A stretch of DNA of 64,000 nt from Mesostigma viride (GCA_009746045.1 RPFO01000104.1:6012395-6076394), one strand, 5' to 3'; positions 38,279 through 49,211 are shown, numbered from the stretch's first letter. Numbers and translations are program-made. The notes: generated from the sequence alone by a model not told the origin.

Positions 38279-39666
38279 CAAAAATATCAGACACATACGC
38301 TGAAATTTTCCAAAAGTTGGCCCTTGGACCCTACCTACCTAGCACGTAGGCGCTATACCTAGCAAAACCCTGAGGTCCCAAGGGTTATAGGGGTCGACCT
38401 AGGGAGCAAAAATGATCGTCTCAGCGAGCTCTACACGTTGGTGGCCCCAGCTTTTCCTCATGAATATGTTTAAGTAACTTTGTACAGGTTTAGTTATTGT
38501 TCAATGTCAATAAAGTTTAATGGTCATCATCATATGATCCCCATATAGCACTCACTAGTTACTATGAAGTATGTGAAACACTTAATTTAAAAAACTAGTA
38601 TAGTAATTACAAGTACACATTGACCGCCCGGGCTAAATATGAGCTGTAGATGGGTTGTCTCAAAGACAATGATTAGGTGAGACAACAATGGTTTAGCTCT
38701 ATGGTTTGTTTTACTTTCGTGTAAGTATTTTTCTAATGAGGAAATTACTAGCATAGTCGGCACTCCGTGGCATGCCTATGATGATGCGCATGACACGCAA
38801 GCTAGTACTTACTTACTCACTTAAGAAGTAACTTACTCCTTTGAGAGCTCTACATTAATTAGTTATTAAATTAAGTGAGATGTCAAAGTTCTTTAGTATA
38901 CATACTTTCTTTTCACCACTAAGCATTTTTCCTCTTCATAAGTTTGGTTTCAGTATTCTATCAGTATTCTATCAAGGAGACCACAAGGAGACAAGCTTTT
39001 TTCTATTCTATAAACAGTTTTATCATGTTACCATCTGTCTCAATCAGTCCCTCCATGCCACTAGGTCTTCATATAGACTATAGCCACGCGGCTCATAGCT
39101 CATTCCACGCAGTCTTCGCATCTTTGATCCTCTCATGAATACAACCACCTCAGTCCTTCCAGGTTGGCACGCCATGCGTCCAGGAATAGTTGTCTCTTTA
39201 AGACAGTTGTCCATAAATGATAATTACAATTCTACGCGGTCCCTTGGGAATGTGAAGATATTAAGTGAGACACCTATATGACTATGAACTAAGATAGTTG
39301 TCTCCCGATAGTCATAGAAGACACCCGGCAACGCATGCATTTGTGTTTATGGCCTCACATAACAATCAAGTTTGAACATTGGCCTGCGTCAGTGAAAGGG
39401 ATGGACGTTGGCAAGCCATCTCACATGCAACATGACTATTCAAAATAACAACAAGGATGAATGGTACCTACTCAACAGTTGACTGTGGCTCTCCCAAGGG
39501 AGGCGAGTGAATGAATGAATGAATATAACAACTCACTTCAAATAATCACATCAGTACATTGCTCTCCTATGCATGTAGGCATGCAGATCAGCTATGCGAA
39601 GGGCGCAGCAGGGCCCAACTGCTATCAAGGAGACAACCAGCGCAGGCCAGAAATAAGACAGACTTC
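38279..39666. other. Non-coding 3' part of the P-like transposon
   Basis: AT-richer than its surroundings, no gene seen. Includes a GAAT microsatellite at about 39507-39524. It probably holds the transposase 3' untranslated region and subterminal sequence. Confidence 0.5.
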
Positions 39667-40224
39667 TCACAAATCACCTAAGACTTTTTTCCAGAACAGG
39701 GCCACCTCGCTAGTGTCTCTGAGCAGCCCAACTTGCACTTTCAGCTTGGGAAGAAAGACCTTCTCGAAACTAATGCCCAAATACTTGTTCAGGACCTCGC
39801 GGCATTCCAAACCAGTAATGGCATACTTCTCTATCTCATCCAAAGTGCAGGGCCTCTCGGCATGCTTCAGTTGAAGGTGGTTGAGGTAGTCATATGACCA
39901 CACGATGGTGTTGCCGCCAGGGCACACACCACATACCCTAGGCACGTTCGTGCATGGTGAAGACTTCGAATACTTTGCGGCAGAGGCATAGTTGAACTTG
40001 GTAAATGAACTACATGCCACCGTGGCTTGTACGCCACCCCTCTTGCTAGTCAATGTGACCTTGCAGGTGGTCTCCGAGCTGGATTGGCCGCAAAAGCCGC
40101 ACAAGGAGAGGTTATGGGGGCGGCAAGGTTGTGGGAATCTGGGCACAGCCGGCCTGACAAGATGTGGGCCCCTACATGGCCCCTCATATCTGCAGGTAGC
40201 ACCCTTGCCTTGCAGACATTGCAT
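39667..40224 (-). CDS. P-like transposase, C-terminal zinc-finger part
   Basis: Minus-strand frame with Cys/His motifs: SLCGFCGQSSSETTC, then CGVCPGGNTIVWSYDYLNH followed by LQLKH (C-x2-C ... H-x4-H), and a helical tail (ECREVLNKYLGISFEKVFLP). Upstream part 40110-40224 is out of frame with the previous exon, so a one-base indel near 40100-40170 probably separates them. These fingers may bind DNA ends or chromatin; function inferred only. Confidence 0.6.
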   Translation of the reverse strand: MQCLQGKGATCRYEGPCRGPHLVRPAVPRFPQPCRPHNLSLCGFCGQSSSETTCKVTLTSKRGGVQATVACSSFTKFNYASAAKYSKSSPCTNVPRVCGVCPGGNTIVWSYDYLNHLQLKHAERPCTLDEIEKYAITGLECREVLNKYLGISFEKVFLPKLKVQVGLLRDTSEVALFWKKVLGDL

Positions 40225-40736
40225 TGTTTACGGCCATCATCGCTCTGCCCACCCAGGTCTCCTACCACCTCATCCGACTCTGTGACAGGAGTGCTTGAAC
40301 TGAATGGCCACGTCTCACCACCATCCTCTCCTTGCAAACCTCGGTAAGGGAAGGTCGAGGTTCTGCGAACGACAGGAAGCTCTCCAGGGTGTGTCATCGC
40401 ATCGTGTTTGGCGAGAAGCTCATCCATGATATCACGAAGCGCAGACTCCAGAAGTACCGGAAGCAGCTGTCCATCGATGCCGCAAGGCTGCAATTGGAAA
40501 GGGCACGGCCGCACAAATGGCCCTGCAGCGGAAATGAAGTTGCCGCTGCGCCCTTCATCCCGCCAAACATGCATCACCTCCCCTTCATGGCCTGCACCCT
40601 CCCCATCGCTAGCACCAGCAATGGCCCGCTCAGGTGACAAGTACAGCATGGGACCAGTCACGGTGGTGTCAGGGTATCCCAGCTGCTCCTCGATGAGATC
40701 AGGTACGGTGAATAGAGCACCTTTAGCTGTGGGCAC
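40050..40736 (-). CDS. P-like transposase, exon after the core (C2H2 finger)
   Basis: Begins at a TATGCAG acceptor (40737/40736) and reads VPTAKGALFTVPDLIEEQLG. It ends with a C2H2-type motif, CNVCKARVLPADMRGHVGAH, before the frameshift region. The intron is 40737-40925 (189 bp, GTAAAA...TGCAG). The preceding exon ends ARTLQ, giving a clean in-frame join. Confidence 0.65.
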   Translation of the reverse strand: MPTAKGALFTVPDLIEEQLGYPDTTVTGPMLYLSPERAIAGASDGEGAGHEGEVMHVWRDEGRSGNFISAAGPFVRPCPFQLQPCGIDGQLLPVLLESALRDIMDELLAKHDAMTHPGELPVVRRTSTFPYRGLQGEDGGETWPFSSSTPVTESDEVVGDLGGQSDDGRKQCNVCKARVLPADMRGHVGAHILSGRLCPDSHNLAAPITSPCAAFAANPARRPPARSH

Positions 40737-40925
40737 CTGCATATAAAACAAAGACACCCATAGCAGCAATACAAAATAATTATAGTGAATAAGTGGACAA
40801 GCAATTTCATCTACCAACAAGCCACACTACCCTGAAAATGCCGCGATGCCGTGTAAAACGCTTTCTAAGCCAACAAAATAAATGCTCACATCCTTCACCA
40901 CATTTGCCAGCATATAATGTTTTAC

Positions 40926-41824
40926 CTGCAGTGTCCTGGCCTCAATGACAGCTAGTGCGATGTGTCCTTGGCAGCGAACCAGGGTGGCCACAGCGTCTCG
41001 GCAAATGATAACAGCACGCGACCGGTATGACCGGCCAACCACCCCGTGCGTGGTGGCTTTCTCCATCGTCTGGACTCTCCGCAGGCGATCGCTTGACGAC
41101 CGGCCAGGCAAACTTGTGGTTAGGATTCTCAAAGCCGTTGTTTTACGGATAGTCTTGCCGAGATACTCAAGCCTGCTGGTAAAAGTCGGCAGTACAGGGA
41201 CAGCGGCCACGGTGTCCTCATCGCCATCACGATAAGCACTCTGAGCTCGCGCCTCCTTCGCTGCTTGCTGCCGAAGCGCGTCCTCCAGCGTGATTGTCGC
41301 ATCGTCCAACATGACTGCCTCAACTGCAGCTGGGTCTTGCATGTCCACAGTGTTTGGCAGGCTGCTCGATGCAAGATCCGCTGAATCAAGGGTTGCCTCA
41401 GCTGCCCCGACTTCCTCGGCCTCCTCGACTTCATCCCCCACACGGGCAGTGACACCGACAATTTCACCTGCCCTAAACGGGCATCTGAGAGACACCCCTT
41501 GGTTGTAAAGAGTGGTGAAATCCAAGTCCGCCGCATCAGCGTCCCACCAACCACTCTGCGCCAATGTTAAGGCTGCCTCCTGGGCACCGCGCTCAAAGCA
41601 GCCGGCGACGTCCAAGGCCGGGGTCACAGTCATGTCGCCAGTGATGCTCTTGGTGTTGATGTGATCGTAGCTGCGAACTAACAGCCGCGACGGGGTTTGC
41701 CACTCAGGGTGCTTTTCATAGATTCCGCGAATTTGCGCGGCCGTGGCGAAGCGGTCGTGCGCCTCAAGCACCGTGAAGGTGTTGTTGTGCGATTGAGTGC
41801 GCGCGTCTCCAAATACCAACTCCT
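40926..41824 (-). CDS. P-like transposase, exon with last catalytic Glu
   Basis: Starts after a GCACAG acceptor. Splicing from 42032 to 41824 gives GTDREELVFGDARTQS, the counterpart of the P/THAP9 motif with the final catalytic Glu followed by FG. The rest is a helical C-terminal region (ALDVAGCFERGAQEAALTLA, EDALRQQAAKEARAQSAYRD). Intron 41825-42031 (207 bp, GTAAGC...CACAG). Confidence 0.7.
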
Positions 41825-42031
41825 CTGTGCCATTTCAGTGACGGCATGCGATACACAAACATGCAATCCACAACAGCAATCATAATGCAGAGTGCAAAAG
41901 CTTTGTTAGCGCAAGCAACTGCTCAAGAGCATCATTTGCAAATGGCATTAATGTCAGAAGGTGGCAAGAAACCAACATAACATAGTGGAGTCAAATCAAA
42001 GTATTATCAAGGCAAGAACAGAGAGGCTTAC

Positions 42032-42890
42032 CACGGTCCGTCCCTTGCTGGAAGATGTAGTATCGCTGCCCGGGGAAATAGGCCTGGATCTTCATGACAT
42101 TGGAGAATAATGTGGTGATGTGCACCATGGTGTCATGGTACAGGACAGAGGGCACAAGCTTGGTCGACACCAGCCTGTACAGGACAAATAGGAGGTGCGC
42201 TGACCGGCTGGCGAGCTCCAATTGCCTGCCAAGGTCCAGATTCAGCTGCCTGAGAGGCGCAATTAAGCCCTCAAACAAGGACCCTAGCAACCTGGCTGCT
42301 GTGAGCGCGTCCTGTGCTGTCACCGCAAGGTCATGTGCACCCAAGCGGAGACTGGCAACTGCTTCCAGCAGCTTGACGGCAGCTGGCACGTTTTGCTTGT
42401 CCACGGGCTCAAAGAGGGCTGCCAAAGTGCTCACACCGGCCTTCTCCAGCAAGTTGTAAAGGTCCTCCCGAGTGAGTGTCACATCTCGCACCTGAACCCC
42501 CTTCAAGCGGCTGATGACGCGCGTGCGGAAGCGCTTCAAAAGATGCTTCAAGTCCGCACAAAACGTGACACCCTGAACAGCTGAGCAAACCGTGTCTAGC
42601 AGCGGCATTCTGAGCAAGGGGGTGTAGAAGGGTGCAGCTGCTTGGATCTGGGCCTTTCCACAGAGAGCATTCAACGCTTGGCGACGCTGGGCTTGTCCAT
42701 CGGTGCCAATGTCCAGGACTAGCCCCAACTTTCCCTCAGCATGCAGATCATGCAACACCTTTTCAATGGTGCCGAAGATTGCTTGCTGCAGTTTAGCCGA
42801 GCTTTCCTTGCAAGACCCCATGATGAGAAAGGGCACAGCTGTGTAGCGATCTTGCCGGTAGGGACATAGGCAAAAAACCAGTGCTTCCAC
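42032..42890 (-). CDS. P-like transposase, RNase H-like core
   Basis: Reads RQDRYTAVPFLIMGSCKESS, then LVLDIGTDGQAQRR (first Asp), then CADLKHLLKRFRTRVI, the D-x2-H-x2-K pattern followed by Arg that marks P/THAP9-type transposases, then a helical insertion and YYIFQQGTDR at the splice donor. The frame differs from the upstream exon (42719-43664) where the two overlap; the switch lies near 42860 beside a T6 run and looks like a one-base indel. Confidence 0.7.
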
Positions 42891-43664
42891 TGCGCATGCA
42901 GTTTCCCGCCCTCCAGCAGTGACAGCACATCCTCAATGTCCTCAACCGTGTCAAACTCCATCTTCAGTGGCTTCTCCGTCCTCGATTCCCACTTCTCCGC
43001 CAAAGCGCTCGGGCCGTGCTCACAGCAAAGGTTTGCAAAGAGGTTTGTGCGAGGATCATACTGCAGCCTTGGGTCAGCTGCTACCTCGTCGCAGCTAACT
43101 GCCCACGGGCAATCCTTCGCCGTCTGACCCAGAGGTGTATTAATGATGGCAAGCTCAATGTTTCTCCGAACCAAGCCTGGCAGGTCTGACATCCTGCCCG
43201 TCCATACCTCCAAAGTTGGTCGGTGCGCACCTAGTGCAGCTCTGGCAGGTAAATTCCCATCCTTGTTTAACGCTGCAAGCAACTTGCCGCCCCCAGTGGC
43301 TGCCACAAGGGCACCCAAATCGCGTGCTTTGTCATCGGAGGCAAAACCTTTGGCACGGTAGAGTCCCTTAATCGCTTGGCCCATCTGATGCACAATAAAC
43401 TGCACACTGCGCCCACGTCGTAGCGCAACGCTAACAAGCTGCCGGATCCTTGGAACGCTATTGTCGCGAATTGCGAGCATGAACTGCTGGTCCATGTCAA
43501 CCTGCTTTGACAAGACCGCAACCCGCCTGGACACATTGAGATGCGCAAGCTTCCACTCGTTCCTCTGTCTAAGCAGCTCCTCCAGTCTCTCCCGCAGTTG
43601 TCGAACTGAGAGAAACTTGTAGTTGACGCTATCCAAGGCGGGATCGTTGGCTGCCAGTCGACCC
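42719..43664 (-). CDS. P-like transposase, exon 2
   Basis: Starts after a CATGCAG acceptor at 43665. Coiled helical region (SVRQLRERLEELLRQRNEWK, VDMDQQFMLAIRDNSVPRIR) followed by a conserved-looking block (AHRPTLEVWTGRMSDLPGLV, QTAKDCPWAVSCDEVAADPR, LEGGKLHAQWKHWFFAYVP). Precedes the catalytic core. Intron 43665-43832 (168 bp, GTATGA...GCAG). Open frame beyond about 42860 is out-of-frame run-on. Confidence 0.65.
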
Positions 43665-43832
43665 CTGCATGTGACATAGTCAATAAAAGTAAACACCATG
43701 GGGCAAAAAGTCAAAAGGAGTCTTTCCTCATTATGACTACAACATAACAGGAAGGATTATAATACATAGTTTAAAGTAATGGCATGTTCTATCTCATGAT
43801 ATTATCGCACCAAGCATCGGCCTAGTTCATAC

Positions 43833-44575
43833 CTGGCCTGAATGAGCTTCAGCGTGCCATTGTATTGCAACTCTGCGCAGCGATTGCAAGTGCCCCCTCC
43901 ACAATCTGCAAGGACGCCTTCACAAGATGATGAGAAGAACGCCCCCTTGAAGATAAACGAGCCATTTGGCTTCAGCTCCTGGAAAGCGATTGCCAAGAGA
44001 GGATCAGGTACATCCATCATGAAACCAGCACATGGCCGTGGTTGGGAAGCAGGTGCCACGTCGGGCCATGACTCGTGGGGACTGCTCACGTCAAGCTCAT
44101 CATCTCCCAGCAGGTGGTCCGGTGCTTCCTCTAGTGAAGACACAGACACACATGCATCTCCCGCAATGACACCGGATGAAGGGATGGGTACCGGATCCGC
44201 AGGTGCCTGGGGAGGATCAAGACTTCCAACACTGCACGCATTTGATGGACCCGGTGCACTACCCTCGTGCAATGCACCTGGAAAATGCGGGGGCGAAACG
44301 CCCTCTTGCCGTGGCTTCTTGGCAAATAGATTGGAGAAAGCAAAATGCAGCTGGGCAGGATGCTTCCTTTTGTCGGCATCGAATTGCTTCTGGGCCTTGG
44401 CATTCACACACTCTTTAGAATTCTGGTGCTTGGTGAACGCCGATTCAAGATGAGGAACGGAAATGGGAGACGATATGGATTTCAGGCAATGCGGGCATTG
44501 ACGTGAAAATGCTAGCTTTCTATCCGCCTCATCATCGTTTGGCCCATCTTTCCCTTTTCCCTTTTCCTTAGCCAT
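43833..44575 (-). CDS. P-like transposase, exon 1 with N-terminal zinc finger
   Basis: ATG at 44575: a Lys-rich start, then SRQCPHCLKSIS ... HLESAFTKHQNSKEC, a C2H2/C2HC-type finger likely to bind transposon ends, as the THAP or BED finger does in related transposases. An acidic Ser/Pro-rich linker follows, then GGGTCNRCAELQ, ending ...LKLIQA at a GTATGA donor (43832). Upstream 44576-45287 is the non-coding 5' end. Confidence 0.65.
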
Positions 44576-45287
44576 AACGAGTCAAGGACGCAACCCATCT
44601 CACAAGGTATGGACTATCGTACTGCCATGCCTTGTTCATATCTCAGACTATTTGAAGAAGCCTTTGGAGACAGACAACACCACCTGGGCCCCATGTTCAC
44701 CGTCTCGGGCAAGCTATATGCGGATGATTCCGGAAAATAGTGTTGCTTCTCCGATGGTTGCCAACCTGTCCGAGTTCGTGGAAGCCGGTTGTTCCCCGTC
44801 ACCGCGGCGGACCCAGCAATCTTAGGTCCTTCGTTGCTGTGGCTGCCTTGCAACAGGCTCCGTGATGCACGAGGAAGCATGTGGCTAGGTTGCTAACACG
44901 TGGCAGACTCTGGACGCTTGGCTGCCTGTGGCGGACTCGCCACCATGGGTTTACACAAGGCCTACAACGTAAGTAAAAGATAGCTGTGAAAGTTCTGACC
45001 TCGGATTTGGGTTCAGCTCGCCAAGTTCTATTGGTTTGTCCGTCAAACCATCTCCAAATTCCGACCATACAGAGAGTTAGCAGAAAATCCAGGTGTTTTG
45101 TTGTAAAAAACCCATATCGGCCCGGCACCCTACCTACCTACCCTTTAAGTTAACCGTTTTTGAGGCTCTGTAACTTCTTACCTAGAGACCCCCTGGGGTT
45201 GCGACCAGTGGCAAACATGCTTGTTTTCGCGAGATCTACTCGAATCCAGCGTCGTGTAAATTTTCTTGTTTTTGGACACCCCCCCTG
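44576..45287. other. 5' non-coding part and right terminus of P-like transposon
   Basis: No gene recognised. Contains ACCCTACCTACCTACC near 45127-45142, mirrored in the other terminus near 38330-38343 (CCCTACCTACCTA), probably a subterminal motif. Ends with the terminal inverted repeat. Confidence 0.5.
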
Positions 45288-45780
45288 GGCCGGCGGTCAG
45301 TGGGAATTTATGTGTACGGTCAGGCAACGGGTCGTAGGTTCTGGCTGTGGGCTATTTTGGGTTCTGGCCATTACCGTTCGTTCCGTGGGCAACCTTGGTT
45401 CCGTACCGTTTGTCCAGGCAAGCAGTGGGGAGGATCTCGGTTGCGGTGCGTTATGTTGTGGAGTGTCGTTTGGGAATTATCTTGGTGTATTTCGGTTGGT
45501 TTGTACTTGGGTACGTTCTCAGGCCCACGCCGTTGCTCAGCGTTGGGTGAAGCCACAGAGCTACTCGCAGTGATGACCTACAGCGGAGCATTGAGTCAAA
45601 GCTGTTTGGCGGCGTGAAAGGCCGACACGCAGGAGAAAGCTTTGAATCACGTTGCAGCAAATGCTGTCAATGGCCGACGTTGTCGACATGTCCGGGGCTG
45701 GGCGCTGAGCGAGTAATCTATTCTATTACGTCTTTTTATTATTCGGAAATACAATACACTTAACGAATTTTATCTTAACA
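45288..45780 (+). repeat. Copia-2 3' LTR, right part
   Basis: Resumes with GGCCGGCGGTCAGTGGG and runs uninterrupted to TTAACA, followed by the CTGTG duplication. This copy defines the intact LTR sequence across the DIRS-1 insertion site. Confidence 0.9.
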
Positions 45781-45946
45781 CTGTGTGCCCAACTGCCTGT
45801 TTACATTTGTAGTGTCTGGCCATCATGTTGTAAACGGAGGTATTAGGGTTGCGTCCCTAATCGCACCCGCCTGCCGTCTTTCTGGCGGATAATTAAATAG
45901 GCTTGGTAGGGCCCGCCGTGAGCTTTCCGGCACAACTTATAGCACT

Positions 45947-46428
45947 GAATATAGTGCAGTATAGCAAAAGTTATGTAGTGCCGAAGTTGTAATTCCGGCA
46001 CAATACTTTGCGTACCTTAGGTGCCGACGGTACTATCCTCGGCCGAATAATATTCCGTGTTGGATATTTCGTATGATTGAATCCAGTTCTAGATGCATTG
46101 TATGCCGTGTTAGTTGCTTGACATCTGGCGTTCTCCTATTAAATCGTCAATGGTATAATCGACAGCTGGCAACTTGTGCAGAATATTCTAGAATGTGCAC
46201 CGCTGCCCCAATGTGCCTTGATAAGGAAGTGACACACCTACGTTGCACTTACCTTGCAGTCCGAGCCCAGTGTGGCTATGGATGCTATGGTCCCCACCTG
46301 GGAACCGCACCATGGCTTTGGCGGTGAAACGGTGGCAGTCCGTAACCTAAATATGCAATGAATAAACTGTCTATCAATTGTCTCAATCAGTCTTGACGAC
46401 CAAGGAATTAAATGAAAAATTTCTGACA
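45947..46428. repeat. Single arm of FB-2 family foldback
   Basis: Matches one arm of 21513-22463 (second arm orientation) from the centre (GAATATAGTGCAGTATAGC) to the outer end TTTCTGACA. Small insertions distinguish it, such as AATAATATT for AATATT near 46048 and ATTAA near 46138. The partner arm is missing. Confidence 0.85.
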
Positions 46429-47281
46429 TTGTCCAATCAAAATCATCGTCTTCGGAGCATTGTCTTACTTAGAGACGACAGTATCCTCGAATCCATCGTC
46501 GAGAATGTGGGGACCGAATCATTGCGACAACGATATAAAAAAAGTGTGAAAAAGTACGCAAAAGTACGAACACAAACGAGCAAGTGCGGCAAAATGCGTC
46601 GAACTGAGGATTAATCTACACGGGCGGCCGGCAGGCAGCCCTGTATACTCAGCCAGTACGGCGCCGCGCCGCGCTGACCCCGCCGTTCTACTTCCCATGA
46701 ATGGTTGGAAAGCCAGCCCGCCACACGTGGCCGTGCCAAGCCCAATTTTAATTGGCTTAAAGCCACACATTAATTGGCCGAGTCAACGGATGTTTTTGTG
46801 GTTCAAAATGCCACAAGTGGCCTAGCGCCACTAGCAACAAAAACCTTAATCGAATCACTGGAACCATGTGCTTCTGTCTCTCCAGTTAGCCAGGGAGCAG
46901 CTGAATGTGAAAAACTGGCTTGGGTCTCTCATGCAGGGGGATTTCTATCATCAGTCTTCCACTCAGATCCAGAACCTTATCCTCATCTTCCAGCGTAGGT
47001 ATCCCAGGTGGCAGGATACACAGGCTATATAGGGCATTCTGGGAGAGTTTCCTGAGGGAACTCACTGACCTTCTCTCCACCCCCGCCTCTAGCTGTGGAT
47101 GTGTATGGGTTTTTTGCTCGCTACGAGTTTGATTTCGCCACGAGCCACGAGCGGACATGGCTGACGGCGGAGCTCAGAACTTTTGCGTCTGAGCCCCAAA
47201 TTCAGTCAGGCTACTTGCATCAGATGCGGCTTTTCAAGACGCATCTGCTAGTATAATTGGTTACGGCTGTAACGCAGTATT
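46429..47281. other. Stretch without recognised gene
   Basis: AAAGTACG/AAAAGTACGC repeats at about 46548-46570 resemble the TACGC-rich subterminal zone of the hAT-like element but no ends are visible. No convincing gene. Confidence 0.4.
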
Positions 47282-47306
47282 TTGCAAATGCCACCAAAAC
47301 GCAGCC

Positions 47307-48740
47307 TTGACAAACATTTTGAGCTGTCGTCGGCATTCCCGTCGACAGCAGCACGTGCGACATCAACTCGATCCTGCGGACGCCAACCTTTTCGCGCTGA
47401 TCGAAGCTCTCCCCCCCGGTCTGCCTCCCTCGACGCAGTGCTCTACGCCAAACTCGTCGCCCATTCCCAAGAAAACCCGAACTTCCCATACCAAATGTGA
47501 CGTCCGCCGCTTCGGCGCCGGCCAGCGGGATTTTTGCATCTTGGAAATCTTTACGCTCACGAAGGAACAATGTGACGATGTTATCAAGTTCTTGGCCCGC
47601 CATGACGAACTTTTCCTGCCCACCCCTGGCGACAAGGTCACCAAGCCCGCCTGGGAATGGCTGCTTCAAGAACCGGAGGCGTACTTGAAGGCAGTCATCA
47701 TGTGCAGCTACCTGCGCTGCGACGCCCAGGACATCACCCAGATTGGCTATGCTGGCCTCAGGAGCCTCCTGCATGAGCGCAGACGGGCAGCCACAGCAGC
47801 TGCAGCATCCCTGCAGAGCAGCACCTCCCCCAGCACGGACTCCATCCGAGCTGCAGTGGCGGAGCAGCTGGCGCCGATGGCTGAGCAGCTCGCCGCCCTG
47901 AACGCGCCTGATGGCCCACTCAACACTCTCTCGGCCAAGGTCAACAACATTGAAGCCAGAGTCGCCCTTAAGCTCCAGCCTCAGTTTACTGCTACGCAAG
48001 AGCACATTGCCACCAAAGTTTCCGAGGCCACAGCCACTGTGACCACCCGCCTTAACCAGGTGGAAGGCCGAGTCGGCCAAGGCACCGTGAAACTTGAGGC
48101 AGTTGCTGCCAAGGTAGACGCCCTGGCCACGCAGGTCCCCGAGATCGCCGAGCGAACGGCCACCATCGCCGCCCAACCTGCTGGTAGGGCTAGCGATGAC
48201 CCCTCGACTCGCGCCTCCTGGGCGGACCTGCTCAAGAGCCAGGCATCCTCTACCACGACCGCCATCACCACCAAGCTCCAGGAGCTGGAAGACACGCGCC
48301 GCGAGGCCGCTGACCGCGACCGTCGCCGCTGCCGGGTCATCCTCAGGCGCTTCGACATGCCGCCGGAGGGGACCCCAGACTCTCTTCTCGACGAGCTGAA
48401 GAAACAGCTCTTGGCGTGCATGCAGCTGCCAGGTGCGATACTGCAGGGCGCCTACCGCCTGCCCCATCCACGGGCCAAGGCTGGGCCCCTTCCAGTGGTC
48501 CTCACCTTCAGCGACATCACAGCCCGAGTTCGGTTCCTCTCTCGCCGCAAGAAGCTGGTGGACACCTCCTGGTCGCTTGACGACGACCTGACGCCAGCCC
48601 AGCAGCAGCAACGCCGCGATCAGTGGCCCGACTACATCCGCCACAAGACCAACCCCGAGAAGCCCCAAGTGTACTGGCGGGGCGGGGACCTCTATGTCAA
48701 CAAGAAACTGTGGAAGCCCCCCCGGGCTTCCCCGGGATAG
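47307..48740 (+). CDS. L1-like ORF1 protein (RNA-binding chaperone)
   Basis: Open plus-strand frame of 478 codons. The N-terminal 60 or so codons may be out of frame; another frame starting MPPKRSLDKHFE at 47288 looks plausible. A conserved block CDVRRFGAGQRDFCILEIFT with AWEWLLQEPEAYLKAVIMCS is followed by a long heptad-type coiled coil (NTLSAKVNNIEARVALKLQP to ATQVPEIAERTATIA), an RRM-like segment (RRCRVILRRFDMPPEGTPDS, GPLPVVLTFSDITARVRFL) and a C-terminal piece (DDDLTPAQQQQRRDQW, YWRGGDLYVNKKLW). Coiled coil + RRM + C-terminal domain is the L1 ORF1p plan. No endonuclease-RT ORF2 follows, so it is a fragment or a solo gene. Confidence 0.6.
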   Translation: MTNILSCRRHSRRQQHVRHQLDPADANLFALIEALPPGLPPSTQCSTPNSSPIPKKTRTSHTKCDVRRFGAGQRDFCILEIFTLTKEQCDDVIKFLARHDELFLPTPGDKVTKPAWEWLLQEPEAYLKAVIMCSYLRCDAQDITQIGYAGLRSLLHERRRAATAAAASLQSSTSPSTDSIRAAVAEQLAPMAEQLAALNAPDGPLNTLSAKVNNIEARVALKLQPQFTATQEHIATKVSEATATVTTRLNQVEGRVGQGTVKLEAVAAKVDALATQVPEIAERTATIAAQPAGRASDDPSTRASWADLLKSQASSTTTAITTKLQELEDTRREAADRDRRRCRVILRRFDMPPEGTPDSLLDELKKQLLACMQLPGAILQGAYRLPHPRAKAGPLPVVLTFSDITARVRFLSRRKKLVDTSWSLDDDLTPAQQQQRRDQWPDYIRHKTNPEKPQVYWRGGDLYVNKKLWKPPRASPG

Positions 48741-48997
48741 AGCACTCCAGCTAGTTGTCTAGATGGGGGCAATCGATTATGGGATAGCTTATAGGCATTA
48801 CAGCACTTGAAACGATATTAGCGCACAGCATTATAGTACCTTCAATTAGCTCTGGCACCTTGTGGCCATCAGCTTGCGCCTTAATTAGCCGACGTCTTGA
48901 GCCCATGCACCTCACATTTGTAGCATAAGCTATGCGTCAGCCTACCTATGGTATTGCACTGGTTGTATTGCACCCACAGTGTTGCGCCCCGGCACCA
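48741..48997. other. Stretch without recognised gene
   Basis: Nothing recognised between the ORF1 stop and the first palindromic MITE. Confidence 0.4.
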
Positions 48998-48999
48998 TA

Positions 49000-49209
49000 G
49001 TTATTATAAATAGTGACGGAACCTTTTTGCCACTTGGCAATTAGGTCCGTCACTATTTATCCGGCGAAAACCACTCGCCGGCATCTATTCCGCGTTAAGT
49101 TCACGTGAACGTGGCGCGGAATTGATTCCGGCGAGTGGTTTTCGCCGGATAAATAGTGACGGACCTAATTGCCAAGTGGCAAAAAGGTTCCGTCACTATT
49201 TATAATAAC
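49000..49209. mobile_element. Palindromic MITE A (TA target)
   Basis: 210 bp, almost fully palindromic, ends GTTATTATAAATAG...CTATTTATAATAAC, flanked by TA on both sides (48998-48999, 49210-49211) as in Tc1/mariner or Stowaway-type elements. The centre contains TTCACGTGAA. No coding capacity. Confidence 0.85.
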
Positions 49210-49211
49210 TA

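Larger units (their letters stand above)
38261..45287 (-). mobile_element. P-like (THAP9-related) DNA transposon in the Copia-2 3' LTR
   Basis: About 7.0 kb. Terminal inverted repeats start CAGGGGGGGTGTCCAAAA. GGCCGGC (up to CTGGGCCGGC, depending on where the ends are drawn; GGGCCGGC gives 8 bp) flanks both sides as the target duplication. On the minus strand it encodes a multi-exon transposase with an N-terminal zinc finger, an RNase H-like core with P-superfamily landmarks and C-terminal zinc-binding motifs. Frameshifts near 42860 and 40120 suggest this copy is dead. Confidence 0.75.
23381..45780 (+). mobile_element. Copia-2: 22.4-kb composite (copia element plus three insertions)
   Basis: LTR starts TGTTATATTGTGGG at 23381 and 38146, and the LTR end ...TTAACA lies at 29481 and 45780. 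The flanks carry CTGTG at 23376-23380 and 45781-45785, a 5-bp target duplication proving that both outer ends belong to one insertion. The 5' LTR is split by DIRS-1 (23581-29080), the region after pol holds a truncated DIRS-2 (34941-37880), and the 3' LTR is split by a P-like transposon (38261-45287). Without them the element is about 7.0 kb: LTR, gag, pol, polypurine tract, LTR. Confidence 0.9.
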
